From positions 1-64,000 of the forward strand of contig JAJYPJ010000009.1 in assembly GCA_021795435.1 (NCBI GenBank): 64,000 bases of DNA, read 5' to 3'. The notes beneath the pieces are model-generated. The model was given only the letters and a program-made list of their open reading frames with translations, was not told where the DNA came from and searched no databases. The DNA comes from Pseudomonadota bacterium. Its GTDB lineage: Bacteria; Pseudomonadota; Gammaproteobacteria; Xanthomonadales; Rhodanobacteraceae. Numbering within the stretch: position 1 is the stretch's first letter; every line of letters starts with the position of its first letter. Made by a program: the position numbers and the translations under genes. Positions 17,852 through 26,147 of the stretch are shown here, in pieces.

Positions 17852-19048
17852 ATGATCGACTCCATTCTCAGCTTCCTGGCGCACGGCCTTCTCCAGGCCA
17901 GCGCCCCGGTCCTCATTGTTTACGTGCTGGTGGTCACCCAGCTGACGATCTTTTCGGTGACGCTCTATCTCCATCGCAGCCAGGCGCACCGTGGCGTCGA
18001 CTTTCACCCGCTGATCGCACACTTTTTCCGCTTCTGGACGTGGCTTACGACGGCGATGGTGACGCGCCAATGGGTTGCGGTCCATCGCAAGCATCACGCC
18101 AAGGTCGAGACGGCGGAAGACCCGCACAGCCCGATGGTGCATGGCATCAAGCGGGTTTTCTGGCAGGGTGTCGAGCTTTACCGGGTCGCGGCCAATGACA
18201 AGTCGATCGAGGAAAAATACGGCCGTGGCACGCCGGATGACTGGATCGAACGGCACGTCTACTCCCGCTTCCCGGAAGCTGGCCCGACGCTGCTGGCGCT
18301 GGCGAGCATCCTGTTGTTTGGCTTTTGGGGCCTCGCGATCTGGGCGATCCAGATGCTGTGGATTCCCTTCTGGGCAGCCGGGTTCGTCAATGGCCTTGGC
18401 CATTACTGGGGCTACCGCAATTTCGAATCGTCCGATACCTCGACCAACCTCTCGCCCTGGGGGCTGTGGATTGGAGGCGAGGAACTGCACAACAACCATC
18501 ATGCATTCCCGAGCTCGGCCAAGTTTGCGCTGCGCAAGTTCGAGGTGGACATTGGCTGGGTCGTGATCCGCCTGCTGGCTTCGATGCGCTTGGCCAAGGT
18601 CTTGCGGGTAGCGCCGGCGCTCGACTTGCGTCCCAACGTGCATCTTCCGGATTCAGAAACGCTCAAGGCCGTGCTCACGCATCGGTTCCGCGCGCTCACT
18701 GACTATTACCGCCAGGTCATCATCCCCACGCTGAGAGATGAAGCCGCGCAGGCAAGCGAGCGCGTTCGGGCCGTGCCGTCGCGTTTGCGTCGGGCCTTGG
18801 CCGATGGTGGGCGTTGGCTCGATGGCGAGGGCCGCGCACGTTTGCAGGCGATGATGGAGCGTCGCCCAACCCTGCAGACCGTGCTTGATTACCGCGCTCG
18901 ACTTCTGGCGGCGCTTGACCAGCGGGTGCCCGAACAGGCCCTGCACAACCTGCAGCAGTGGGTGCGCGAAGCTGAAGCGAGCGGTATCGCGGTACTGCAG
19001 CAGTATGCGGCGCGGCTTTCGGCCTACGCGCTGCCCGCCGCGGGCTGA
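17852..19048 (+). CDS. acyl-CoA/acyl-lipid delta-9 type fatty acid desaturase
   Basis: A 398-residue di-iron membrane desaturase. The three histidine boxes are HRSQAH at 41-46, HRKHH at 78-82 and HNNHH at 213-217, the DesC/stearoyl-CoA desaturase arrangement. Hydrophobic segments lie at about 15-38 and 148-185. These enzymes insert a cis double bond in a long acyl chain using O2 and electrons from a ferredoxin- or rubredoxin-type donor, adjusting membrane fluidity. An extra C-terminal region of about 120 mainly helical residues after the catalytic core is charged and probably cytoplasmic. A ferredoxin-NADP reductase is encoded at 62829 but is not linked. Confidence 0.92.
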   Translation: MIDSILSFLAHGLLQASAPVLIVYVLVVTQLTIFSVTLYLHRSQAHRGVDFHPLIAHFFRFWTWLTTAMVTRQWVAVHRKHHAKVETAEDPHSPMVHGIKRVFWQGVELYRVAANDKSIEEKYGRGTPDDWIERHVYSRFPEAGPTLLALASILLFGFWGLAIWAIQMLWIPFWAAGFVNGLGHYWGYRNFESSDTSTNLSPWGLWIGGEELHNNHHAFPSSAKFALRKFEVDIGWVVIRLLASMRLAKVLRVAPALDLRPNVHLPDSETLKAVLTHRFRALTDYYRQVIIPTLRDEAAQASERVRAVPSRLRRALADGGRWLDGEGRARLQAMMERRPTLQTVLDYRARLLAALDQRVPEQALHNLQQWVREAEASGIAVLQQYAARLSAYALPAAG

Positions 19049-19057
19049 ATTTCCCGC

Positions 19058-19639
19058 ATGACGGGTGCCTCGCCCGCCCACGCCGCGGTCGTGCTGGCCG
19101 TGGGTTTGGCGCCACGAAGCCGGGCGCGGAAAGGCGAATCTTCACGTGCGCTGGAGGACAGCGATGGGCAGCCGCTGGCGCGTCGGATTGCAGGTTTGCT
19201 GCTGGAGACCTCTCCGCAGCACTTGCTGGTGTGCGTGCCCGCTGATGACCACACGGCTGTTGAAGTCGTCCTCCGCGGCATGCGACTGCGCTGCCTGCCC
19301 ATCCCGGGCGGCGGATTGGGGCCCGCTCTCGCGTCTGCCCTGAAGGCGCTGCCCAAGGGAAGCGAGGCGGCGCTGGTGACTTTGTGCGATCCCGCCATGG
19401 CGCACGCGCGGTTGCACTTCGGCCGGCTGCTCACCGAGTGGAGGGCGGCGCCGGACTTGCCCGTGGCGACCGCGGAAGATGAATTGGGTGGGACCTTGCC
19501 GGCCGTATTGCCGCGCACCTGTTGGTCGGAATTGATCGAGCAGCGCGACGTCGGCCCGCGGGCGATCCTTCGTGACCCTGCGCGCAGGCTGGTGCGCGTC
19601 GCTTGGGTCCGGGGTGAGGGTGTCGGGCACCCCGCGTAA
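19058..19639 (+). CDS. degenerate MobA-like nucleotidyltransferase
   Basis: 193 residues starting 9 bp after the desaturase stop, so probably co-transcribed. The fold pattern matches MobA/MocA-like NTP transferases: an opening strand AVVLAVGLAPRSRARKG where LAAGxSxRxGxxK is expected, then LARRIAGLLLE, VSTR-like LLVCVPAD, and VTLCDPAMAH where the family has a metal-binding Asp in DxP. The Gly-rich NTP loop is altered (AVGLA in place of AAGxS) although the downstream Arg and Lys-Gly remain. NTP transfer is therefore doubtful, and the protein may be a repurposed or inactive paralogue. Related proteins mature molybdenum-cofactor enzymes; none are encoded nearby. Confidence 0.6.
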   Translation: MTGASPAHAAVVLAVGLAPRSRARKGESSRALEDSDGQPLARRIAGLLLETSPQHLLVCVPADDHTAVEVVLRGMRLRCLPIPGGGLGPALASALKALPKGSEAALVTLCDPAMAHARLHFGRLLTEWRAAPDLPVATAEDELGGTLPAVLPRTCWSELIEQRDVGPRAILRDPARRLVRVAWVRGEGVGHPA

Positions 19640-19770
19640 AGGGCATCGTTGAACCGCAGCCCTCGTTGGGCGGCGAGACGCCGAGGACGGGCGTGCAGGT
19701 CCGCCCGGGTTTGTCCCCCGGCCGATCGCCGGCAGCGGTCCGCAGCGACCCGAATCCGCACCCGACGGGA

Positions 19771-20238
19771 TCATCCGGCGGTGAAGTCGTCCTCGAACAA
19801 TGCGTACGTGCTTTGGTGCATGCCCAGCGTGGCGTAGGTGGCCTGCGCGCGCGCGTTGTCCTGTTCAACGTAGAGGCGCAGTCCAACGGCGCCGGCCGCG
19901 TGGGCGCGCCGACGCGTCGCGTCGTGCAGAGCCCGGTAAACGCCGCGGCGACGCGCCGAGGGCACGACATAAACGCTCTGGATCCACCAGAAGTCACCGC
20001 CCCGCCAATCGCTCCACTCGTAGGTGACCATCAAGGTGCCGACGCGCGTGCCGGCCTGTTCGGCGATGAGATAGAAGCCCCGCGAGGGTTCTCGCAGAAG
20101 GGTTTCCACGCCACGCGCGAGCCGCATCGGGTCCAGCTGCTTGTGCTCGGTTTCCAGTGCCATCGCGGCTGCGCAGCCGTTCAGGAAATCAAGATCATCG
20201 CGAGTCGCGTCGCGTATGGCCAGGCGGGGATCGCTCAT
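19771..20238 (-). CDS. GNAT-family N-acetyltransferase
   Basis: 155 residues from the ATG at 20238, which overlaps the ntrC stop by 4 bp (ATGA). The GNAT core is visible: IRDATRDDLDFLNG at the start, strand beta-4 WWIQSVYVVPSARRRGVYRALHD (residues about 85-107) with the acetyl-CoA pyrophosphate loop RRRGVY, and a C-terminal ARAQATYATLGM motif. The substrate is not predictable. Coupling behind ntrB-ntrC suggests a nitrogen-responsive role but this is position only. A reading of the same frame extended to 20559 runs through ntrC and is not used. Confidence 0.85.
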   Translation of the reverse strand: MSDPRLAIRDATRDDLDFLNGCAAAMALETEHKQLDPMRLARGVETLLREPSRGFYLIAEQAGTRVGTLMVTYEWSDWRGGDFWWIQSVYVVPSARRRGVYRALHDATRRRAHAAGAVGLRLYVEQDNARAQATYATLGMHQSTYALFEDDFTAG

Positions 20239-21647
20239 GGTTCGTCGTGTCCTGCAGGGGAATGGCGCGGACGTGCACTGCCCAGCTTGCGCGCGAGGGT
20301 ATTGCGGCCCAGCCCGAGGGCAGCAGCAGCGTTCTGGCGATGGCCCTGGTGCCGCGCGAGCGCGGTTTCCAACAGCGTTCGATCGAACAGCGCGCGTGCC
20401 TTGGCATGGAGTTCCGGAACACCCTCGCTCAGTTGCAGTTCGGTCCAGGCGGCGAGTGCGGCGATCCACTCGATGCCCGCAGCGGGCACGCTGCCGCCCG
20501 CATTCAGGTCGGGCGGTTGGATCTCGCGTCCGGGGGCGATTACGGCTAGTCGCCGGCAAAGGTTTTCCAGCTGGCGGACATTGCCCGGGAAATCCATGTG
20601 CTCCAGAAGCTTGAGTGTCGTCCCCGAAAATCGCTTGGCTGGCACTTTCAACTCGGCCGCGGCCTTTGCCAGGAAATCGCGTGCCAGAATGGGAATGTCT
20701 TCGCGTCGTGCCGACAGTGGCGGCAGCTCGATACGGACCACGTCCAGCCGATGCAGAAGATCGGCGCGGAATCGACCCTCGGCGACCTTGGCGGCGAGAT
20801 CCTGGTGGGTCGCCGCAATGATGCGGACGTCGCTCTTCAGCAGTTCGCGGCCACCCACGCGGTAATACTCGCCACCAGCGAGGACGCGCAGCAGCCGCGT
20901 TTGCAGCGCCAATGGCATGTCGCCAATTTCATCCAGAAACAACGTGCCGCCCGCCGCCTGCTCGAATCGACCGGGATTGCGCCGCTGGGCGCCCGTGAAA
21001 GCGCCGGCCTCATGGCCGAAAAGCTCGCTCTCCAGCAGTTCTGCCGGTATGGCTGCCGTATTCAGCGCGACAAACGGACGGAGTCGACGCGCGCTTTCGT
21101 CGTGCAGCGCACGGGCCACCAGTTCCTTCCCCGTTCCCGTGGCGCCGGTGACGAGTACCGTCAGGTCACTGGCGGCGACGCGGCCGATCAATCGGAAGAC
21201 CTCGCGCATGGCGCGACTTTGTCCGAGCAGGGCGTTGGCGCGAGGTTGCGCCGGTTCAGGCGCCGGTTCTGTCGCGCCCTCGGCGCCGGCGATGGCGCGG
21301 CGAAGCGAGGCGACGACCTGTTCGAGATCGAAAGGCTTCGCAAGATAATCAACGGCGCCGGCACGGTAGGCCGCCGCGGCACTGGCAATGTCGGTGTAGG
21401 CGCTCATCACCAGGATCGGCACCTGCCTGGCTTGGTCACCCAGCGCAGCGACCAGATCCAGGCCTTCGCCGTCGGGTAGATGCAGGTCGGTGAGGATGGC
21501 CGCGGGTGTTGCCTCCGAGGCGAGCGCTGCGCGCGCCGCGCCAAGGCTGGCGAAAGCCCTGGCCGGCAACCGCGCCTGCTCGAGCGTGCGCAACAGCACC
21601 GTGCGCAAGGCGCGGTCATCCTCGATGATCCAAACGGGAGCGCTCAT
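20235..21647 (-). CDS. ntrC: nitrogen regulator NtrC (sigma-54 activator)
   Basis: A 470-residue bacterial enhancer-binding protein. Receiver domain at 1-120 with EDD pocket and phospho-acceptor Asp54 in LTDLHLP; AAA+ domain at about 145-370 with Walker A GATGTGKE, the sigma-54 contact loop GAFTGA, and Walker B GGTLFLDEIGDM; a C-terminal Fis-type HTH ending GHRQNAAAALGLGRNTLARKLG. Phosphorylated by NtrB under nitrogen limitation, it opens sigma-54 promoters. A matching palindrome and sigma-54 promoter lie in front of glnK-amtB at 27.9 kb. Start overlaps the ntrB stop by 4 bp, and the GNAT gene is coupled downstream. Confidence 0.95.
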   Translation of the reverse strand: MSAPVWIIEDDRALRTVLLRTLEQARLPARAFASLGAARAALASEATPAAILTDLHLPDGEGLDLVAALGDQARQVPILVMSAYTDIASAAAAYRAGAVDYLAKPFDLEQVVASLRRAIAGAEGATEPAPEPAQPRANALLGQSRAMREVFRLIGRVAASDLTVLVTGATGTGKELVARALHDESARRLRPFVALNTAAIPAELLESELFGHEAGAFTGAQRRNPGRFEQAAGGTLFLDEIGDMPLALQTRLLRVLAGGEYYRVGGRELLKSDVRIIAATHQDLAAKVAEGRFRADLLHRLDVVRIELPPLSARREDIPILARDFLAKAAAELKVPAKRFSGTTLKLLEHMDFPGNVRQLENLCRRLAVIAPGREIQPPDLNAGGSVPAAGIEWIAALAAWTELQLSEGVPELHAKARALFDRTLLETALARHQGHRQNAAAALGLGRNTLARKLGSARPRHSPAGHDEP

Positions 21648-22633
21648 GACTCATCCTCCGCAAGCGGCAAGCGCAACACGAACAGGGCGCCGCTTTCGCT
21701 GGGAAGGTGTTCGAGCTCCCCGCCCTGTTCGCGCGTGTTCGCGCGCGCCAGTGCCAGGCCCAGCCCCGTGCCCCCGACGCGTCCAGAAACCCAGGGTTCA
21801 AAAAGCCGCGGGCGCAACGAGACCGGGATCCCGGGCCCGTCATCATGGACTTCGATGCGCAGTGCGCGGCGCCCTTGCGGCAGGCGCGTGCCGATATCGG
21901 CTCGGGTTCGCAGCGTGATGGTGCGTGCGCCGGCTTCGAGGGCATTGCGCGCCAGGTTCAGCATCGTCTGGATGACACGTGCCGGATCGCCGAGCGCCGG
22001 CGGCAGGCTGGGGTCGAAATCGCGAAGCAGGCGCGGTGCTTGCGACTGGCTTGCGAGGAGTGCCAGTACGTGCTCGATGGGCTCGTGCACGTCAAACGCC
22101 GTTGTCTGCGGTGTTGCGGCTCCCTGCAGCAATCGCTCGGTCAGTGCCGCCAGCCGATCGCATTCACCACGGATCAGCGCCGCCAGCTCTCGCTGATCGT
22201 CCGCGTGCAGCGCGCGTTCCAGAAGCTGAGCCGCGCCGCGCATCCCGGCCAACGGGTTTCGCAGCTCGTGAGCCAGGCTGCGCAGCGCCGGCAGAGGGTC
22301 ATTCACCGCGGTCGTTGCAGGCAGTACTTCAATGAGCACCGCGGCTTCCGGCAATGGTTGAACCCTGACCGGGGTTCCGATGTCGAGCGGAGGTGCCAGC
22401 CCGAAGTCGACAACCGCCAGCCGCAACGGGCGGCCTTCGTTGCGGCAGCGGGCCACGGCTTCCAGAAGCCCCGGCGCCAGCCCCTGCAGTGGTTGTCCGA
22501 GACAGCGCTCGGGGCTGCGCCCCAGGCGTTCGGCGAATGCCAGGTTGGCATAGCAAATACGTGAGCGGGCGTCGACCAGGGCCACGCCGGTCTCGAGGAT
22601 GTCACATGATGGATGCGCGCCAAAATCGCCCAT
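21644..22633 (-). CDS. ntrB: nitrogen sensor kinase NtrB (GlnL)
   Basis: A 329-residue cytosolic histidine kinase. PAS domain at about 10-100, dimerisation/phosphotransfer segment LAHELRNPLAGMRGAAQLLER with His122, and the ATPase domain with N-box MLNLARNALEAG, G1 HDDGPGIP and G2 GGTGLGLALARANTREQGG. The absence of membrane helices and the ELRNPLAG H-box are typical of NtrB, which phosphorylates NtrC and is switched to phosphatase by PII. A PII protein is encoded at 27.5-27.8 kb. Translationally coupled to ntrC (ATGA). Divergent from the glycosyltransferase over 117 bp. Confidence 0.94.
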   Translation of the reverse strand: MGDFGAHPSCDILETGVALVDARSRICYANLAFAERLGRSPERCLGQPLQGLAPGLLEAVARCRNEGRPLRLAVVDFGLAPPLDIGTPVRVQPLPEAAVLIEVLPATTAVNDPLPALRSLAHELRNPLAGMRGAAQLLERALHADDQRELAALIRGECDRLAALTERLLQGAATPQTTAFDVHEPIEHVLALLASQSQAPRLLRDFDPSLPPALGDPARVIQTMLNLARNALEAGARTITLRTRADIGTRLPQGRRALRIEVHDDGPGIPVSLRPRLFEPWVSGRVGGTGLGLALARANTREQGGELEHLPSESGALFVLRLPLAEDES

Positions 22634-22750
22634 TGCACCAGTCTAGAGCAAGAGGCCTTGCTTTAGCGCTTGCGAATGTTTTTGTCACACGGGCCGCGGA
22701 GACTCTTGTCACAATCGAGCAAGACTTGTCTCTGGACGGCCGTTGCTCGC

Positions 22751-23878
22751 ATGCACATCGTCGACACCACGTTGTTCTATGCGCCGCACAGTGGCGGGGT
22801 GAAGCGCTATCTCCATGAAAAGAGGCGTTGTCTCCAGCAGCACGAGGACATCCTCCATACGCTCCTCGTACCCGGGCGCAGCAATGCCCTGATCGCCGGG
22901 GGCATCAGTACGCTGGCTGCACCCCGGCTTCCCCATCGTGCCGGTTATCGGTGGCCGATTCGCTTGGCTGCCTGGCGGCAGGCACTGGTTACGCTCTCGC
23001 CCGACCTGATCGAAGCGGGGGATCCTTATCTGCCCGCGGTTGCCAGCCGTGATGCGGCGCAACGACTCGGCATTCCCGCGGTGGCATTTGCGCATTCCGA
23101 TTTACCACGCCTGCTGCGGCGATACGTGGGGACTCCCGGAGAGCGGCTGGCGGAGTCGTGGCTGCGCAAGTTGTACGCTTCGTTCGATGCCGTGCTGGTC
23201 CCAAGTCAGGTCATCGCCAGGCGTCTCGAGGGCATCGGCATCGCACGCGTCGCCGTGCAGCCACTGGGCGTGGACGCCGAAACATTCCACCCCCGGCAAG
23301 CGGTTTTGGACCTGCGTTCGCAGTTGGGTCTGCCAGCCCGGACACGGCTGCTGGTTTTCGCTGGGCGACTAGCGCCGGAGAAAAACATATCGCTCCTGCG
23401 CGCCGCGCTTCGCCGGCTCGGCGCGCCATACCATTTGGCCATCGTTGGCGGGCACGACGCCCGTCGTCTGGACGCCCATACCAGCGTTCTGCCCTATGAG
23501 GCCGATACCACGCGCCTGGCCCAGTTGATTGCAAGTTGCGACGCGTTCATTCACGCGGGCACCCAGGAGACCTTCGGCATGGTCGTTCTGGAGGCCTTTG
23601 CCTGTTCAAGGCCTGTTGTCGCGGTACCCGCGGGCGCCTTGCCCGAACTCGTGGACGACCAGGTGGGCGTGCTGGCCCGAGCCGCGAGCGTGCCGGCCCT
23701 TGCGGATGCGGTTGCCGAGTTGTTCACGCGCGATCGAGGCGTGCTCGGGGCAGCTGCCCGGACCCGAGTCGAGCGCGATTACGCGTGGCCACGCGTCGTA
23801 GCGCAGCAACTGGACCTGTATGCGCAGCTGCTCCGCCACCCCCGCGCCCACTCCATGGCCGCTGGAGTCGTGCTATGA
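22751..23878 (+). CDS. GT4-family glycosyltransferase
   Basis: 375 residues from the ATG at 22751, beginning MHIVDTTLFYAPHSGGVKRY; earlier in-frame starts precede a non-conserved leader. It has the GT-B layout of family GT4: N-terminal domain with GGVKRY acceptor-side loop, inter-domain region, then LLVFAGRLAPEKNISLL and the donor-binding motif TQETFGMVVLEAFACSRPVVA containing the EX7E pair. Such enzymes transfer a hexose from a nucleotide sugar to a lipid or glycan at the cytoplasmic face of the inner membrane. It is the first of three overlapping genes with a DUF2334 deacetylase and a flippase-like protein. The sugar and acceptor are unknown. Confidence 0.9.
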   Translation: MHIVDTTLFYAPHSGGVKRYLHEKRRCLQQHEDILHTLLVPGRSNALIAGGISTLAAPRLPHRAGYRWPIRLAAWRQALVTLSPDLIEAGDPYLPAVASRDAAQRLGIPAVAFAHSDLPRLLRRYVGTPGERLAESWLRKLYASFDAVLVPSQVIARRLEGIGIARVAVQPLGVDAETFHPRQAVLDLRSQLGLPARTRLLVFAGRLAPEKNISLLRAALRRLGAPYHLAIVGGHDARRLDAHTSVLPYEADTTRLAQLIASCDAFIHAGTQETFGMVVLEAFACSRPVVAVPAGALPELVDDQVGVLARAASVPALADAVAELFTRDRGVLGAAARTRVERDYAWPRVVAQQLDLYAQLLRHPRAHSMAAGVVL

Positions 23879-24639
23879 CCCCTCGGGTTTGCGTCGCCTT
23901 GCACGACGTTTCGCCAGACACCTGGGATGCCTGCCATCGCTGGCTGGACGAGGCCGATGCGCTGGGCGTGCGCCCGCTGACGTTGCTGCTCGTGCCGGAC
24001 TTCCACGCCCGCGGTACCTTTGCGCAGGCTCCCGCCATCGTCCGCGCATTGGGCCAGCGCTCGGCCGGGGGGGACGAATTCGCGCAGCATGGCCTGCGAC
24101 ACCGCGACGAAGGACCGGCGCTGCGGTCGCCCGCGGATTGGTTGCGCCGGCGCGTCCTGACGGCCGGCGAGGGGGAGTTCGCGGCCCTCGACCAGGAAAC
24201 CGCGGCGCAACGGCTCGATGAAGGACGCCAGTTGCTGACGGCGGCGGGTTTGGCGGTCACAGGCTTTGTGGCACCTGCGTGGCTGGCTAGTCCGGGAACG
24301 CGGGTTGCACTGCGCAGCCGCGACTACGCATGGACGTCGGATCACGCCGCCCTGTATGACCTCGTCGGCGGGAATCGCCTGTCGGCGCCCGTACTCACGG
24401 CGTCTCCTCGAAGCGCTTGGCGACGAGCGGCCAGCCGTGCGTGGCTGGCGGCCATGTTGCGCGCGACACGCAAGCTCCCCGTGGTGCGGGTGGGCTTGCA
24501 TCCGGCCGACCTCAGCCACGACGGGCTCCGACACGCCTGGCGCGAGGTTCTTCGCACGCTGGTGGCCGAGCGTCAGTGCGTCACCAAGCAGGCGGCATTG
24601 GCCCTGCACGCAGGTAGCTTGCGCGAGGCCCGCGCGTGA
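23875..24639 (+). CDS. DUF2334 / polysaccharide-deacetylase-like protein
   Basis: 254 residues from the ATG at 23875, overlapping the glycosyltransferase stop by 4 bp (ATGA); upstream codons in this frame belong to the glycosyltransferase gene. It resembles DUF2334, a branch of the NodB carbohydrate-esterase fold: VALHDVSPDTW has the first catalytic Asp/His strand, and EFAQHGLRHRDE contains the H..H pair expected to bind a metal. FVAPAWLASPGTR and VVRVGLHPADLSHDG match later conserved blocks (Arg and His). The probable reaction is deacetylation of an N-acetyl sugar, perhaps on the product made by the preceding glycosyltransferase; no signal peptide is visible, so cytoplasmic action is likely. 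Confidence 0.82.
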   Translation: MTPRVCVALHDVSPDTWDACHRWLDEADALGVRPLTLLLVPDFHARGTFAQAPAIVRALGQRSAGGDEFAQHGLRHRDEGPALRSPADWLRRRVLTAGEGEFAALDQETAAQRLDEGRQLLTAAGLAVTGFVAPAWLASPGTRVALRSRDYAWTSDHAALYDLVGGNRLSAPVLTASPRSAWRRAASRAWLAAMLRATRKLPVVRVGLHPADLSHDGLRHAWREVLRTLVAERQCVTKQAALALHAGSLREARA

Positions 24640-25604
24640 TGCGTAGGTTCGGCCTCCTTGGCCTCGGCCTGCTGGCCATGGCCGCTGCCCTGACATTGCC
24701 TTTGGCATGGGGTGGACTGCCCGCACTGCGGAGCAGCCTGAATTTTCCCCAAGCCGGTTGGGGCGGAGTCCTCCTGCTTGCCGGCGTTGCTGCGCTCGCT
24801 CGCGCGACCCGCCAGCAGCTTTTGCTCAATCGTCTGGATGCCGCGCCACGCGCCAGCCTCAATTTGGCCGCATCGCTGGCAACCGAAACCGCTTATGCGT
24901 TGACGCCGGGCAGCAGTGGAGGCCTGCCTGCCTCAGTATGGCTCCTGCGCCGCGCCGGCGTGCCCCTGTCGGCAGCGCTCGCGGTCAGTGCTGCCGATCC
25001 GTTGCTGGACGCGTTGTTCTTCGCAGTTGCACTTCCCGCTTCGGCCTTGGCGCTCACATTGGAAATCGATGTCCGCCCGCTTCGGGAAGCGGCTTGGCTG
25101 GCCAGCACCCTGCTGGTCGTGGCACTGGTCGTGGCTTGGCTGCTGCGCCGAGCCCTGCTTCGCCGGGTCGTTGCCATTGCGTGGCGACGCCCGCGATGGC
25201 GCCGGGCCTGGCATGATCTGCGCGCCAGCCTGCGGGACTTGTTGCGTGGCGGAGTCCGATTGTGGCTGCCGCAACTGCTGCTGGCCGCTGTCCAGTGGTG
25301 CGCACGCTACGGCATCCTCGCCGTGATCCTGCATGTGCTCGGGCACCCATTGCCCTTTGCCCTGCTGCTTCTCGTCCAGGGCGTCGCCCTGCATGCGGCG
25401 CAATGGACCGGTGCCCCGGCGGGCGTTGGGGGTGCCGAAATCGCACTGGGATTGGCGCTGGGAGCCTGGATGCCTGCCGCCAGTGCCGCGAGTGCGGTAT
25501 TGCTTTGGCGCATCGGCACGTTGCTCGTGCCCACCCTGGCCGGGGCTACTGCATTCATGGTCCTGGGTGCGCGGCGCGCGCCGATCCTGCCGGAACCGGG
25601 TTGA
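24639..25604 (+). CDS. flippase-like integral membrane protein (LPG-synthase TM family, UPF0104)
   Basis: 321 residues from the ATG at 24639, whose A is the last base of the preceding TGA (TGATG); a GTG one codon earlier is an alternative. About eight hydrophobic helices fill the protein, with the family's LNLAASLATETAYALTPGSSGGLPASVWLL segment near residues 70-100 and a second conserved stretch AQWTGAPAGVGGAEIALGLALG near 260. This is the YbhN/MprF-type membrane fold (TIGR00374) of proteins thought to flip or handle lipids or glycolipids. No C-terminal synthase domain is present, so lysyl-phospholipid synthesis is not implied. In context it may move the glycan product. Confidence 0.85.
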   Translation: MRRFGLLGLGLLAMAAALTLPLAWGGLPALRSSLNFPQAGWGGVLLLAGVAALARATRQQLLLNRLDAAPRASLNLAASLATETAYALTPGSSGGLPASVWLLRRAGVPLSAALAVSAADPLLDALFFAVALPASALALTLEIDVRPLREAAWLASTLLVVALVVAWLLRRALLRRVVAIAWRRPRWRRAWHDLRASLRDLLRGGVRLWLPQLLLAAVQWCARYGILAVILHVLGHPLPFALLLLVQGVALHAAQWTGAPAGVGGAEIALGLALGAWMPAASAASAVLLWRIGTLLVPTLAGATAFMVLGARRAPILPEPG

Positions 25605-26147
25605 CCGAAAGCCCGTCGGATGGAGCCGATGGGCGCGACGCGCGACGGGATCTCGAGGCCTTCCCGCAAGGCGGATCGAGGGTGATCGCGCGACGGTCGT
25701 TTCATGCCGGGCATCACCGGACGCGAGCCAGGCCAAATCCCGACGCCGGCTGGCCAGTCCTCCCGCGACCGGCAGCGTCCGGCCCATGTCGGCACAGCCG
25801 GTTAACGCTTGCCGGGTGCCGCCGCTTTCGAGGGATGGTGCGTGGTTTCCTGTCCATCGGGTCCGCTGGAATTCCGGCTGAACCGAGGACTGCGGACGAA
25901 GTGAGGAAGCGATTCGCTGACCTCCCGAGCGAAGGCGTTCGCGCGCCAATCCCACACGCCCATCGGCGATCTCGACCGCACGGGGACGGTCGTCTTGCAT
26001 TTGCTGACCCTGCACGGCCGCAAATCTCTGCGCACCATGCGCTGCATGGCCGGCCACCGAGAGATGTCTCGATTCACCGACGGGCTGCGATCCGCCAGAA
26101 GACGTTCGTTGGGCGAGCGACCGTCAGACGGAAAGGACCTGGCAGGG
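25605..26147. other. gene-poor interval between the flippase-like gene and amtB
   Basis: 543 bp with no reading frame that resembles a protein: the longest candidates (up to about 90 codons) have no recognisable pattern or ribosome-binding site. Both flanking genes end here (convergent), so no promoter is required. I see no clear terminator with a T-run and no repeat or transposase relic. It may simply be decayed coding sequence. Confidence 0.5.

Noticed and set aside
17261..18643. 460-codon minus-strand frame spanning the ABC ATPase and the desaturase
   Set aside because: Crosses two real genes on opposite strands and has no domain of its own.
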